This document shows, piece by piece, positions 1 through 9,648 of a DNA stretch of 43,752 bases (the stretch's first letter is position 1; each line of letters opens with the position of its first letter). The stretch comes from a virus, in IMG/VR virus record IMGVR_UViG_3300027810_000018, positions 1 to 43,752 of that record; one strand, 5' to 3'. Under the pieces are notes generated by a model. It was not told the DNA's origin, searched no databases, and saw only the letters and a program-made list of their open reading frames with translations. The position numbers and the translations under genes are program-made.

Positions 1-22
1 TAACATCATCTAATAAACTCAT
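1..22 (-). CDS. 5' end of an unknown gene, cut by the window edge
   Basis: An ATG at 22..20 on the minus strand overlaps the stop codon of the 54-residue gene in the ATGA arrangement. Only seven codons, Met-Ser-Leu-Leu-Asp-Asp-Val, are visible. The overlap is typical of the coupled genes in this late block. Function cannot be judged. Confidence 0.45.
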
Positions 23-183
23 TCTATATTACTTAAAATTGTTAATTGTGCCTCTAAACAAGCCTTAGCCTCAAATACACCACCATCAGCAACAACTCTA
101 GCCTTAAAGTCATTTACTTGCTTTTGTACAGGTGTTTTTAATCCTTTTGCAGTAGTTAATGATATTCCTAATCCTAATTTCAT
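19..183 (-). CDS. Small conserved-type phage protein, 54 aa
   Basis: A complete short frame from ATG at 183 to TGA at 19-21. It begins MKLGLGISLTTAKG and has a central RVVADGGVFEAKACL stretch. From memory, small proteins with an ADGG..EA..CL signature occur near structural genes in other Bacteroidota phages, but their role is unknown. It follows the 91-aa gene and is preceded by a repeat-rich leader (184-266) that recurs at the far right of the window. It overlaps the next gene by 4 nt, suggesting coupling. Its place at the end of the virion block suggests a minor structural protein; that is inference. Confidence 0.6.
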   Translation of the reverse strand: MKLGLGISLTTAKGLKTPVQKQVNDFKARVVADGGVFEAKACLEAQLTILSNIE

Positions 184-266
184 GTTATAGTGTTATATTA
201 TCTTATGTTATCTTATCTTATCTTATAGCATTCCCATAGCAATGCTACAGCATTACCATAGCATTA
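184..266 (-). repeat. Leader repeat, left copy: TAGCAATGC-like units plus AAGAT pentamers
   Basis: Read on the minus strand, several GCATTGCTA/AATGCTGTAG-like units are followed by CTATAAGATAAGATAAGATA and ATAATATAACA, then the ATG at 183. The same order occurs on the plus strand at 43037-43106 upstream of another gene, and a partial copy lies at 35853-35898. It begins at the stop codon of the 91-aa gene. It may be a 5' UTR element, a protein-binding site or a recombination tract. Confidence 0.75.
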
Positions 267-539
267 AACCCTACTCATCAGAATGCAATATCCAGATGTA
301 ACTTTTGCTGCTTGTATTGATACAGGGAATTGACTTCCTGCTGTAATAGTCTTATCAGTTAGAGTGCCAGTTACAGTCTCACCAGTTCCAGCTGGTTCAG
401 TGCTTGATGTTATAGCAGTTAAGATTGTATCCTCAACGGCAATATACCAATAACATTGTCTATTCACTATCACATCTCCTGTTTTTAGGTGTAGTTGTTT
501 AGCCATTCCTAATGCTAATTCATCGTGTTTATCTGCCAT
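264..539 (-). CDS. Small beta-rich virion-associated protein, 91 aa (hypothetical)
   Basis: A short protein with a hydrophilic N-terminus (MADKHDELALG) followed by Thr/Gly-rich, probably beta-strand sequence (TGETVTGTLTDKTITAG). No enzyme motif is visible. The composition resembles small capsid-decoration or fibre proteins. It is preceded by its own TATATTTGT promoter box at 563-570 and lies downstream of the 3015-aa gene, so it can be transcribed separately from the giant gene. A decoration or accessory structural role is inference. Confidence 0.6.
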   Translation of the reverse strand: MADKHDELALGMAKQLHLKTGDVIVNRQCYWYIAVEDTILTAITSSTEPAGTGETVTGTLTDKTITAGSQFPVSIQAAKVTSGYCILMSRV

Positions 540-562
540 GATTTTTTATTATTTATGTGTTA

Positions 563-570
563 CAAATATA
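563..570 (-). promoter_or_regulatory. Bacteroidota -7 box (TATATTTG) before the 91-aa gene
   Basis: The minus strand reads CACTATATTTGTAAC, matching the TAnnTTTG -7 consensus, 24 nt before the ATG at 539. The nearest upstream TTG is only 14 nt away, too close for a normal -33 element. It belongs to a set of eight such boxes on the late strand. Confidence 0.6.
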
Positions 571-593
571 GTGTTTTTTTATTACAAGTTCTA

Positions 594-3500
594 TTATAAA
601 TCGTTGTAATCTCCAATTGCTCTTAACAATAGTATTTCTTGTTCTTTTCTTATGTACTGGTCTACATATTTCTGTCCAAATATCTGAGTTCCAAACTTCA
701 TCATGAAGTATAGTTTTTGCAAGTCATTAACCGACTCAACAAGTTTCCATAACTCCACACGTTTCTTGTCGCTATCAAGCTCTGCATCATAAAACTCTCC
801 GAAATCATTTATATTTCCTACATTGTCAGCTATAACTTCTAGTGCGAAAGCTATATTAGGAACTAAATCTTTTAATATTTGAGTTTTATCTCCGTATTTT
901 TCAGCTAACATAGGGTCTCCCATAAGGATTTTATTAGTCATTTTATTTGCAAACTCTTTTACCTCATCGCTGTCAGACATTGATGTAAATATTCCAGCTA
1001 ATGATAAAGCAGTTACCCTGGCTGTTTGCGTATATTTAGTTGTATTTAAGAATACAGCATTCGATAAAATTTGTGTACCAAGACCTTCCCAAGTCATTAC
1101 CTTAGCTAGTTCATCTGATTTTGCTTTAGCCTCTTCAGAATCATCTCCATAAACTTGTTGAGCGTAGGTGAGGGCTCCACTAAGGTATTCAATTTGTGTC
1201 ATTAGTCCGTAACCAACACCAGCTGAAAATATACTAACACCAGCCCTTATAGCATCCCCTTTATTAGCATTAATACCATTATAAGCATCAGATATGGATT
1301 TACTAAACATAGCAGACTCTAAAGCTCCAAATGTAGACATGTAGGTTAAGTAAGGTGCTGCCCAACTATTAGCGTCAACATAATAGTTAAGTCCCGATTT
1401 TGGATTCTTTTGTAACAACTCAAGAGGATTAAATGTTCTAAGCTTTGTTCTTTGTTGCCCCTTCATAGACGTATTTTTATACATCTGAGCTGTCCTATCC
1501 CCGACTGAAGCTGCTTCTAATATAGCTTTATGGTTATTTTTTTTGTATGAAGCATCTTCAGAGTATTTTTCATAAGAGAATTTCTCTCCAGTTATTTCTT
1601 TGAATTCAGCCATAAATCTAGGCATCCAAGCCATATGTATAGTCATTCTATCTGGCATTCCTAAAGCGTATTGAGCCATACCTGCTATAACACCTTTATT
1701 AGCCATTACATTATTCATATCATAACCACCTTCAATTTGCCATCTATTAAACTTGTGAAGATAAGGACTATTTGTTTGTTGGAGTAATTCATCGAATACA
1801 GTATATTCTTTTTCATATTTAATCCCAGAAGACAAGTCCTCTAACTTCGTCTCAGAACGAAGGAAACTATATAGTTTGTTTTTAGAGTTTATTAAATTTT
1901 TATTCATTCTATCTAAACCAGACCTAATAATAATTCCAGGAGAATATTTATTACCTACAGCTAGATTAACTCTATATACTTCTGTTCCCATTTCAATTGG
2001 AACCCTTACTAATCTTCCTAGTTTATATGCATAAGTAGCTCCCATGAATTTCTGAGCAATAGTTCCTGGAGTAGATTCAAACTGAAATTTAGCTGCATCT
2101 ATCATTCTATTCTGAACAGCATCAGCAAATTTATTTAATCCATCTACCTTTTCTTTCCCCCAGTTGTTTTTTACATTATTAATAGTTTCCCCCATCTTAC
2201 CAAATGCATCTGTTAGGTGGTAATCTCTATTAACCTGCTGTACAGCGTCAGTCAATATTCTCTCGATATTAGGTTCGTAAATTCTAATGTTATTAGAAGT
2301 TCTAGACTTACCTCTATCTGAAGCCATTTTAACATTGGAGTTAGCCATATTAGCAGCCCATGGCTTATCTTTCATCTCAGATAGGGTGTATCCATCTCCA
2401 TCTGCTTTGGATGTTTCTGATTTACCTAATAAAGGAACATAATTTTCAATAGCATTAAAAGGAATACCTCTATATTCATTTATATGCTTCTGTTTTGACT
2501 CCAATTCATTTAATATTTTTCTAGAAGCATCAAAGACTCTTTTTTCTCTTGCTGACAATCCTTTATAAGCCTTCTCTACATCAACAACAAATACTCCTTC
2601 ATCATTTCTTTTCTTCGGAAGAGCGTCATAAATTTCCTGAATTATAACAGGAGTTTCTTTGTTTTTATATACATCTTTTCTATTCTTAGTTCCTAGTATA
2701 TAACCCCATACATCTCTTTTACCGTATGCACTATTTTCCTGTAACTGAATCATTAACATACCAACCTTGGTGTTTATTTTATTTTTCTTAGCTTCTTTAG
2801 AGAAAGAAGGTCTTTCATTAACCTTTCTTCCTAGAGCCGTATTAAAAGTAGACATAGCAGAACCAACATCTGTAAGTAAACTACTAATACCTCTCTCTAT
2901 AGGGTTAACGATAGCTTTGTATATAGGACTCTTTTTACCAGTACCTACAGCATCATCTATAAATGCTAAGTTTTGTCTTCCTAATATGTTCTCAATTTCC
3001 TTAGAACTTAAATCAGACAATCCTAATTTTTCAACTCCATTAGCTATACCATCTGAAATCTCTTTAGAGTGTTTAGCTGCAAAAGCCTTTCTATTTAATT
3101 TAGCTATAACTTGAGTTGGAATGTAAGGTTCATTATTTTTACCTACCTCAAAAGATAAATCTAATGCAGTGATATATAAATTATCTGCATAAGACATATC
3201 ATCTATAAATATCTCTTCATTAATCACATTATCCACTAACTCGTCAATAACTCTTTTGTTATCTCCTTTTAATTTGCTTGTATCTAATCCTTTTAAAACA
3301 TCTTTAGCTGTCTCGAATCTTTCTTTATTAAACTCAGTACTCTTCCCTTTAAATTTAGTAACAAAATCATTCAATTCTTTGGTGTATTGCTCGTACTGCC
3401 CTTCTGCAAGCTTCCCTTCTATATTTAACTCCTCTAAATTTCTCTCAAATCTTAATATATCACTACGCAATTTCTTAACAGTATCAATTTCCTCGGTAGA

Positions 3501-6500
3501 CTCTGATTTAAGCTCTTTTTTAAGTCTATCTTTTATATCAGTACTTAAATCCCCTAGAGAACCTTGGGTTGGTATAGACTTTTCAGACTTAGCAACTAAT
3601 TCAGATATAGATTTATTTAATTCTTCTATCTTTTTAGGCTCAACCAATGCTACATTACTCCTATTTAACTCCTCTAATTTAACAACTAATTCTCCAAGAA
3701 CAGCATTGTCTTTAATTTTGTGAGATGGAGTGTCTAATAAATCCTTAATTATATCTGATTGATTAGTGTAATCTCCTTTCTTAAGTTTCTTTCTTACTTT
3801 TTCCTTTAGAACTCTAACATTACCAATCAAATCTCTTCTTGTTTGTCTCTCTACGGCTACCTCTAAAGCATCAACAACATTATCAAACTGCTTTTCATTA
3901 GTAACAGAAGCTACTTTCTTAAGCAATGACTTACCTATAGAAGAATCGTTTAAGTCTGATTCTTTAATGTAATCAATAAGTTTATTGTTTATTTCTTTGA
4001 TATATCCTTCGGCTCCTTTAGCTCCTTTAGCCTCAGATTTAAGCACTTCTTTCAATAGAACCTTTTCACTCAGTGTAACTTTTTTCTCTTTAGGTAGTTT
4101 ATCAAATCTCTTTATAGCAACATTAGCACTAGGAGACTTCTTTTCTGTTATAGCTAACTTACTTCTAACATCTATAACAGCAGCCTCTCTTTCTTTATCA
4201 GTAGCTTCTTCGTACCACTTACTTTTTTGAAGATAAGATACAGCATTCTTTTCTAAAGTTTCAGGATTTACATCTTCAGTTAATCTCTTCTTAGTCTTAG
4301 ATATTATATTATCTATTTCAGTAAATACTCTTCCTCTTTCTTCGGATACTCTTGGTTGATTCTTAACCTGTGCGGATGGAGTCTCTACATACGAATTTCT
4401 ATAATCCATCGCCTTATCATAATTAGTGAAAGACTTTTCTTCTATTGTTAATTTTTTAGCAGGGTCGTAAACCATAGCTACAACATCTGGAGTACCATGC
4501 TTTTCTTTATTCCATCCTTCTGGAGCGTGCTCTTCATTAAATTTCATTCTAGAGACAACTCTAAATCCACTTTCCCTGTAAATTTTACTTAAGTAGTTAT
4601 CAAAATTATCCAATTTAGTTCCTCCAGCTTCAACAGCTTTACTTAATAACTTACCAGCAACTCCTTTTTCTGTAGTTCCTGGAGTCTTAAATAATCCAAC
4701 AATATCTCCATCAGCCTTAACGATAGCCTGACCTCCTTCAGTTTCTATAAGAGTTCCTTTCTTAACATCTTCAATACTAACCTCCTCTACACTCCAATAT
4801 ACATCAGGATTTTCATTTTTTGTTTTAGAAATAAGTTCGGAAAATTCAGCTTTCTTTTTAGCTACACCTAAATCTGCATCAGTAATATTTTCTCCTTTAT
4901 CAATCTTCTTAGTTATTCCGTCTAAAAATGTTAATACTTCATTATTAGTTTCAAATTTGTAATCTATTCCTAGAGTCTCCATGATTTTATTAAGCTTGAC
5001 TTTAGCTCCGTTAATAAATTCATTCTGAGTCTCTACAGTATACTCTCCTTTTTGAAGTTTAGCTATAAATTCAGCGAAAGCTTCATTCTTTTTCTCGCTA
5101 ACATCTTTATATATATCATTACCTTTTGCATCTTTAGATTTAACATAATCTAAAACCTCAGCAAATTCTGGGTTTTCATTGATTAATTTATAAACTCCCT
5201 CCTCAATAACTTTATATTTTTCTGGATTAGCTTTTTTAAGTATCTCTCCAAAGTGATGGCCAACTTCATGAGGGGTAGTTAATTTATCTAAGTGAGACAT
5301 ATTCATATGAATATCTCCTGTCTTTGTATTTCTATGTCCTTGTATATTAACTCCTTCTATCGCTTCTCCAGAGCTCTTCATGTACTCTGCATTATTAGTA
5401 TGGATGTATACATCAAGACCTAAACTTTTAAATGCTTTTATAGATTTATCAATATCAACTAAAGCTTCTTTCTGATTTTCTGTTAGATTTTCCTTATTAA
5501 TAGCTGCTATACTTTCTTCAGTAGCATAGATAGGTTTATCCCCGTCTTTACTGAGAGCTATCTCTATATTCCTAAGTAACTGATTATCCGCTTTTTGCTT
5601 TCCATCTATTTCTTGTTCATCCTCTTTCTTTACTCTAGCTTTAAGAATAACCTCATCCTGTTTAGATTTCAATTCTCTTAACTTAAGAATCTCATTCTCT
5701 ACAGCGGACTCAGTAACTTCTTCTCCCTTAGATTTAAGGCTTTCAGTAGCTTCTTCTTTAATCTTCAATTGATTAAGGCCTGAGACCTCTTGAACCTTAC
5801 TTTTAAAAGCCTCTATTAATATATTTTGATTATGAGTTCTCTCTGTAGGGGTAGTAGTGTTTAATATTTCAGTAACCTCTCCAAGAGAAGAGTTTAATTC
5901 ATTTTTTAAATAATTTACAATATCAACTTTATTGTCAAGAGATATTTCGTTATTAACATTAAATCTAGCTATGTTATCAGATATATTTTTGACTGTAGTT
6001 TGAGCGAATGTATTAGCATCTGTAGAGTTTTTAAATCTAGCTACATCCAATACATCTCCATTTTCATTAAGCTTTATTACATCAAAATTAGAACCGTTAA
6101 ATATTGTCTTAACCTCTGTAGTGACAAGTCCTTTAGCTCTTTTGTTTCTTTTAAATTTATCTTCCTCAGTATCTCCATTTACACCTAATTTTAACCCAAA
6201 CTCTCTCATTAAAATTTTAGACCTTAATGTTAAAGGAACAGTTTTATCGTGTAAAAGTTCGTTGAAAATTTCTTTATTACTAGCTATTTCCTTAGAAGTG
6301 TTATTATCCCATTCTACCTTTTCACTTACAGTAGCATTCTCATTGGGTTTTGTTAAGTTAAACTTAGCATTAATGATATCTCTCTCTATTTCAGAGAAAT
6401 TTGCAGGCATACCTTCTCCTTTCTTGAATTTACCAGTCTTTACATAAGTGAATAGTCCATTCTGAACTCCATGAGCAAACTTCATTGACAATAAGAATAG

Positions 6501-9500
6501 TGCAGTCTCTTTCCCTTCCTCTAATGTAGGTGCTTCTCCGTGAAGAACAGCTCCACCTCCAACAAAGACAGCTGTTTGTACTGCTAAATCCGTTGGATGA
6601 GCAACACCATATTTAAGCAGTCCTCTACTTAGTGGTGAGCGTCCCTTTAAAGCCATAGCCTCATCCATTAATTTGTATCTACCCATAACCTTTGTAGATA
6701 GTCCATAAATAGATGCTCCTAATACAGCATCAATACCTCCTTCTTGTACGCTATCCCAGTAATCTATATCATTAGTTCCCCATCCAGATTTATTAACTCT
6801 TTGATTTAAAACTTCATGGTTAAACTTCCAAGTACCTAATGTAGCTCCTGATGCTATTGGAGCCGCTATCTTAGCTGCCTGTCTCTTAGCTAATAGATTT
6901 ATTGTTGTCTTTGCTGCTTCATCACCATACTTAAGGGCTAATCTAGTCTGCCATTTAGCCATATGTCTTGTTAGAAGTTTAGTTCCTACCTTTGTTGCAG
7001 CCCATCCAGCAGCTAGTCCTGGTATTGGCATAGATATATCTAACATAAATCCACCCATTCCCTGAAGAAATGCCTCTGTCTCTGTTGGAGTTCTCCCTAT
7101 TATTGAAAATGGTTTACGACCTGTTAAAGCCCATTGAAGATAACCTGGAATAGTTTCATTCCAAGAGCCTTTTAAAACCATTTCTAATGATGAATCTATA
7201 TTTGTTTGTCCTGGAATTAATTCGTTTGCATGAGCAGTAGCAGCCCCGTCAATTTCATTATATAGTTTTTCGTCTTTAAAATCTAAATTTAATTTTCCGT
7301 TATCATCTAATTTCAAATCAACAGGATATAACTCATTAGCTTTAGTTATAATGTCTTTCATAGCCACTCCATTCTCTGAAGATGTATTTATGAAATTTTG
7401 AACCTCTGTAGTGATGCTTTCTTTAGAAGATGCTCCCCAAAAAGTTAACATCTCTTCTTTCTTCTGATTAAATTCTGGCTCTCTTAATTTATCGTTATAT
7501 AAAGATTGAATACGTTCAGCCATAATTAACTTCATAGCTGGAGGAATGTTATTAAACCTATCCTTCTTTAAAAATTCTTCAGCTGTAAATTGTATAATAT
7601 CTGGAGTGCCTATTTCAGTTGCAGCCTCTCTAGATGTAGTGGCTCCTGGCATCATCATATTAACCCCAGAAGATTTAATTCTTTTATTTGATTGCTCTAA
7701 TTTTTCTTGATTTGCTTTTCTTTCTTCTTCAATGTCAGACTCATATACAGAAAGTATATCTCCAAACAATCCATCAGCAGCAGCAGTGTATAGGTTAAGC
7801 TTTTTATTATTAACCGTCATTTCAGCAACCTCCTCAATATCAGATACATCACTAAATGATGATTCAATAATAGCTCTCTCGTCATCAAGAACATTAGGGT
7901 CATTTAATTTTTCTTCAAGATTGGATTCAATTAATCCAATAGCAGATAAATTCATATTGTTCCATACGTCATCTAAGTCACCAGTAAAGTCAACTCCATC
8001 TGGCATGTTACCGTCTAAAAGTGGAGATATATCACTAGAAGTTATTAAGCTTTGCTCATACACCTCTCTGGAGTCTACAATAGCACCTTCATTGGCTTCT
8101 TCTCCGTTTATAGGTACTTGACTATTGATTCCATCTGAAATTGCAATAATGGGGTTATTAAAGAATGATGTTTCCTTTTTAGACTTCCAAGAACCTTCAC
8201 CAAATTTAATAGCAGCTTCTTTATCATTACCAAACTCCATAAGTTCACCTCTTTTCTTAGCTTCTTTATAGGCTGGCATCCAATCCTTATTTTTAGACAT
8301 ATCAATCCAAGAGCCATCTTTATTTTGGAATAAACTAGGGAACCCATACCATTTTCCATCAACTACTTCAGCCTTCATTAAATGTGTTGACTCAGTACCA
8401 TCCTCATTATCTCTAACACCATCTCTCACTGGAACTTCAAGATTTTCAGAAACATCATTATTTCCTATAGAATCAAATCCTTTATTAAATCTTTTAAGAT
8501 ATTCTCCTATAGATAAGTTTGAAACCTCTTGTCCTTTTGGAACAAAATCAAATACCTCTTCCTTAGTTATTTCTTTTTCACGAACTCTAGCAAATAATTC
8601 TCTAAGTTCACCATGTCCTGCGAAGTGTTCTAATCCAAGTAGTTGATTATACCCTATCGACTCTGGTATAAACTCTTTATAATCCTTCTGTAATGATTTA
8701 GCCATAAAAGGATACCTACCTGGTTTATCTTCAAGCATATAATCTAATAATCCGTCCTGAGCTTCTTTACTATTTTTAAACCCTTCTCTAGATGTTATAC
8801 TATGATTCTTATTAAGATATTCTTTTACTTCTTTTCTCTCGTATAAAAATTGATACGCTCCAGTAGCAGATGATTCAGAATTGATTGCTGTGTAGTCAAA
8901 CTTCCCACTATTCTCGGCATAAACAATTCCTGTAGCAAATGCTTCTCTTGTTACCCCATTAGTAGGGATGTTTTTCTTATCTTTAATAGAAGGTAATACG
9001 GGTTCATTACTTTCAGGAGCAACTACTTCTTTATTCCCTCTAATGTATTCTCCGCTTTTAGAATCGTATTGTGAGTTTCTTTTACCTAAATTAAATGTAC
9101 GCTCCGTTATTGGTTGCCATTCCCCATCTTTAGACATAGAGTATGCACCATTGTCTTCTTTATATTTAACAGCTCCTTTTCCTCCTTCTGTAGGTGAAAT
9201 TGGTCTGCCAAAAAAGTCTTCTAAGTAAGCATCATTAGCAACATTTGTTGTATGCTCTAAGGTTAGATTAGTCTCTTTCTCTACATTCTTTAAAGCTATT
9301 TTAAAATTACCCTTATCTCCATTGAAATCATCTTTAAATAAGTCAAAAAGATAATCCTCTGTTTCTACTCCTGCTTCTTCAGCTCTAGTGATTAAGGTAG
9401 GATTTAACATAGTAGAATGTAGATTTGCATGAGACTGCTTTAACTCGTCTCCTTTAATTCCATTCCACTTATATATTTTAGCGTCTACAGGAGCTTTAAT

Positions 9501-9641
9501 ATCATCTACCTTTGTTGTATCTTCAGAAGTATCCTCTACCTCTTCGATAACAGGTACTTCAGGAGCATCCTCTTCAGTTGAATAATTTTGTCCTAACTCA
9601 TCTTTATTAAGTTCGAGATTATCTAATTCTTCTATTGGCAT
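594..9641 (-). CDS. Giant multidomain internal virion (polyvalent) protein, 3015 aa, with transglycosylase and metallopeptidase domains
   Basis: The largest gene here. Residues 1-130 are acidic. Residues about 227-395 look like a lysozyme/lytic-transglycosylase domain: YAENSGKF with candidate catalytic Glu243, then SSATGAYQF at 257-265. Residues about 405-490 match a phage domain with a VRDN..GTESTHLM start and FPSLFQNKDGSW core. Hydrophobic Gly/Ala-rich segments lie near 856-892, 920-940, 1020-1035 and 2790-2820. A zinc metallopeptidase motif HEVGH is at 1458-1462, with Glu1520 or Glu1524 as possible third ligand. Residues about 1615-1730 (GVAGKLLSKAVEAGG, YRESGFRVVSRMKF) resemble the GNAT-like domain of polyvalent proteins. 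The rest is largely helical and Lys/Glu-rich. Position after the muzzle and cargo genes suggests an ejected internal protein that cuts peptidoglycan and delivers effectors. No RNA-polymerase DxDxD motif was found. Confidence 0.8.
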   Translation of the reverse strand: MPIEELDNLELNKDELGQNYSTEEDAPEVPVIEEVEDTSEDTTKVDDIKAPVDAKIYKWNGIKGDELKQSHANLHSTMLNPTLITRAEEAGVETEDYLFDLFKDDFNGDKGNFKIALKNVEKETNLTLEHTTNVANDAYLEDFFGRPISPTEGGKGAVKYKEDNGAYSMSKDGEWQPITERTFNLGKRNSQYDSKSGEYIRGNKEVVAPESNEPVLPSIKDKKNIPTNGVTREAFATGIVYAENSGKFDYTAINSESSATGAYQFLYERKEVKEYLNKNHSITSREGFKNSKEAQDGLLDYMLEDKPGRYPFMAKSLQKDYKEFIPESIGYNQLLGLEHFAGHGELRELFARVREKEITKEEVFDFVPKGQEVSNLSIGEYLKRFNKGFDSIGNNDVSENLEVPVRDGVRDNEDGTESTHLMKAEVVDGKWYGFPSLFQNKDGSWIDMSKNKDWMPAYKEAKKRGELMEFGNDKEAAIKFGEGSWKSKKETSFFNNPIIAISDGINSQVPINGEEANEGAIVDSREVYEQSLITSSDISPLLDGNMPDGVDFTGDLDDVWNNMNLSAIGLIESNLEEKLNDPNVLDDERAIIESSFSDVSDIEEVAEMTVNNKKLNLYTAAADGLFGDILSVYESDIEEERKANQEKLEQSNKRIKSSGVNMMMPGATTSREAATEIGTPDIIQFTAEEFLKKDRFNNIPPAMKLIMAERIQSLYNDKLREPEFNQKKEEMLTFWGASSKESITTEVQNFINTSSENGVAMKDIITKANELYPVDLKLDDNGKLNLDFKDEKLYNEIDGAATAHANELIPGQTNIDSSLEMVLKGSWNETIPGYLQWALTGRKPFSIIGRTPTETEAFLQGMGGFMLDISMPIPGLAAGWAATKVGTKLLTRHMAKWQTRLALKYGDEAAKTTINLLAKRQAAKIAAPIASGATLGTWKFNHEVLNQRVNKSGWGTNDIDYWDSVQEGGIDAVLGASIYGLSTKVMGRYKLMDEAMALKGRSPLSRGLLKYGVAHPTDLAVQTAVFVGGGAVLHGEAPTLEEGKETALFLLSMKFAHGVQNGLFTYVKTGKFKKGEGMPANFSEIERDIINAKFNLTKPNENATVSEKVEWDNNTSKEIASNKEIFNELLHDKTVPLTLRSKILMREFGLKLGVNGDTEEDKFKRNKRAKGLVTTEVKTIFNGSNFDVIKLNENGDVLDVARFKNSTDANTFAQTTVKNISDNIARFNVNNEISLDNKVDIVNYLKNELNSSLGEVTEILNTTTPTERTHNQNILIEAFKSKVQEVSGLNQLKIKEEATESLKSKGEEVTESAVENEILKLRELKSKQDEVILKARVKKEDEQEIDGKQKADNQLLRNIEIALSKDGDKPIYATEESIAAINKENLTENQKEALVDIDKSIKAFKSLGLDVYIHTNNAEYMKSSGEAIEGVNIQGHRNTKTGDIHMNMSHLDKLTTPHEVGHHFGEILKKANPEKYKVIEEGVYKLINENPEFAEVLDYVKSKDAKGNDIYKDVSEKKNEAFAEFIAKLQKGEYTVETQNEFINGAKVKLNKIMETLGIDYKFETNNEVLTFLDGITKKIDKGENITDADLGVAKKKAEFSELISKTKNENPDVYWSVEEVSIEDVKKGTLIETEGGQAIVKADGDIVGLFKTPGTTEKGVAGKLLSKAVEAGGTKLDNFDNYLSKIYRESGFRVVSRMKFNEEHAPEGWNKEKHGTPDVVAMVYDPAKKLTIEEKSFTNYDKAMDYRNSYVETPSAQVKNQPRVSEERGRVFTEIDNIISKTKKRLTEDVNPETLEKNAVSYLQKSKWYEEATDKEREAAVIDVRSKLAITEKKSPSANVAIKRFDKLPKEKKVTLSEKVLLKEVLKSEAKGAKGAEGYIKEINNKLIDYIKESDLNDSSIGKSLLKKVASVTNEKQFDNVVDALEVAVERQTRRDLIGNVRVLKEKVRKKLKKGDYTNQSDIIKDLLDTPSHKIKDNAVLGELVVKLEELNRSNVALVEPKKIEELNKSISELVAKSEKSIPTQGSLGDLSTDIKDRLKKELKSESTEEIDTVKKLRSDILRFERNLEELNIEGKLAEGQYEQYTKELNDFVTKFKGKSTEFNKERFETAKDVLKGLDTSKLKGDNKRVIDELVDNVINEEIFIDDMSYADNLYITALDLSFEVGKNNEPYIPTQVIAKLNRKAFAAKHSKEISDGIANGVEKLGLSDLSSKEIENILGRQNLAFIDDAVGTGKKSPIYKAIVNPIERGISSLLTDVGSAMSTFNTALGRKVNERPSFSKEAKKNKINTKVGMLMIQLQENSAYGKRDVWGYILGTKNRKDVYKNKETPVIIQEIYDALPKKRNDEGVFVVDVEKAYKGLSAREKRVFDASRKILNELESKQKHINEYRGIPFNAIENYVPLLGKSETSKADGDGYTLSEMKDKPWAANMANSNVKMASDRGKSRTSNNIRIYEPNIERILTDAVQQVNRDYHLTDAFGKMGETINNVKNNWGKEKVDGLNKFADAVQNRMIDAAKFQFESTPGTIAQKFMGATYAYKLGRLVRVPIEMGTEVYRVNLAVGNKYSPGIIIRSGLDRMNKNLINSKNKLYSFLRSETKLEDLSSGIKYEKEYTVFDELLQQTNSPYLHKFNRWQIEGGYDMNNVMANKGVIAGMAQYALGMPDRMTIHMAWMPRFMAEFKEITGEKFSYEKYSEDASYKKNNHKAILEAASVGDRTAQMYKNTSMKGQQRTKLRTFNPLELLQKNPKSGLNYYVDANSWAAPYLTYMSTFGALESAMFSKSISDAYNGINANKGDAIRAGVSIFSAGVGYGLMTQIEYLSGALTYAQQVYGDDSEEAKAKSDELAKVMTWEGLGTQILSNAVFLNTTKYTQTARVTALSLAGIFTSMSDSDEVKEFANKMTNKILMGDPMLAEKYGDKTQILKDLVPNIAFALEVIADNVGNINDFGEFYDAELDSDKKRVELWKLVESVNDLQKLYFMMKFGTQIFGQKYVDQYIRKEQEILLLRAIGDYNDL

Positions 9642-9648
9642 TGTATTA

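Noticed and set aside
2767-4230. Open frames on the plus strand within the 3015-aa gene
   Set aside because: Leu/Ser/Phe-rich shadow translations of the antisense strand, with no promoter or leader; the minus-strand gene explains the sequence.
594-9641. The giant protein as a virion RNA polymerase, as in some crAss-like phages
   Set aside because: No DxDxD-type polymerase motif was found; the recognisable motifs are muralytic, peptidase and GNAT-like.
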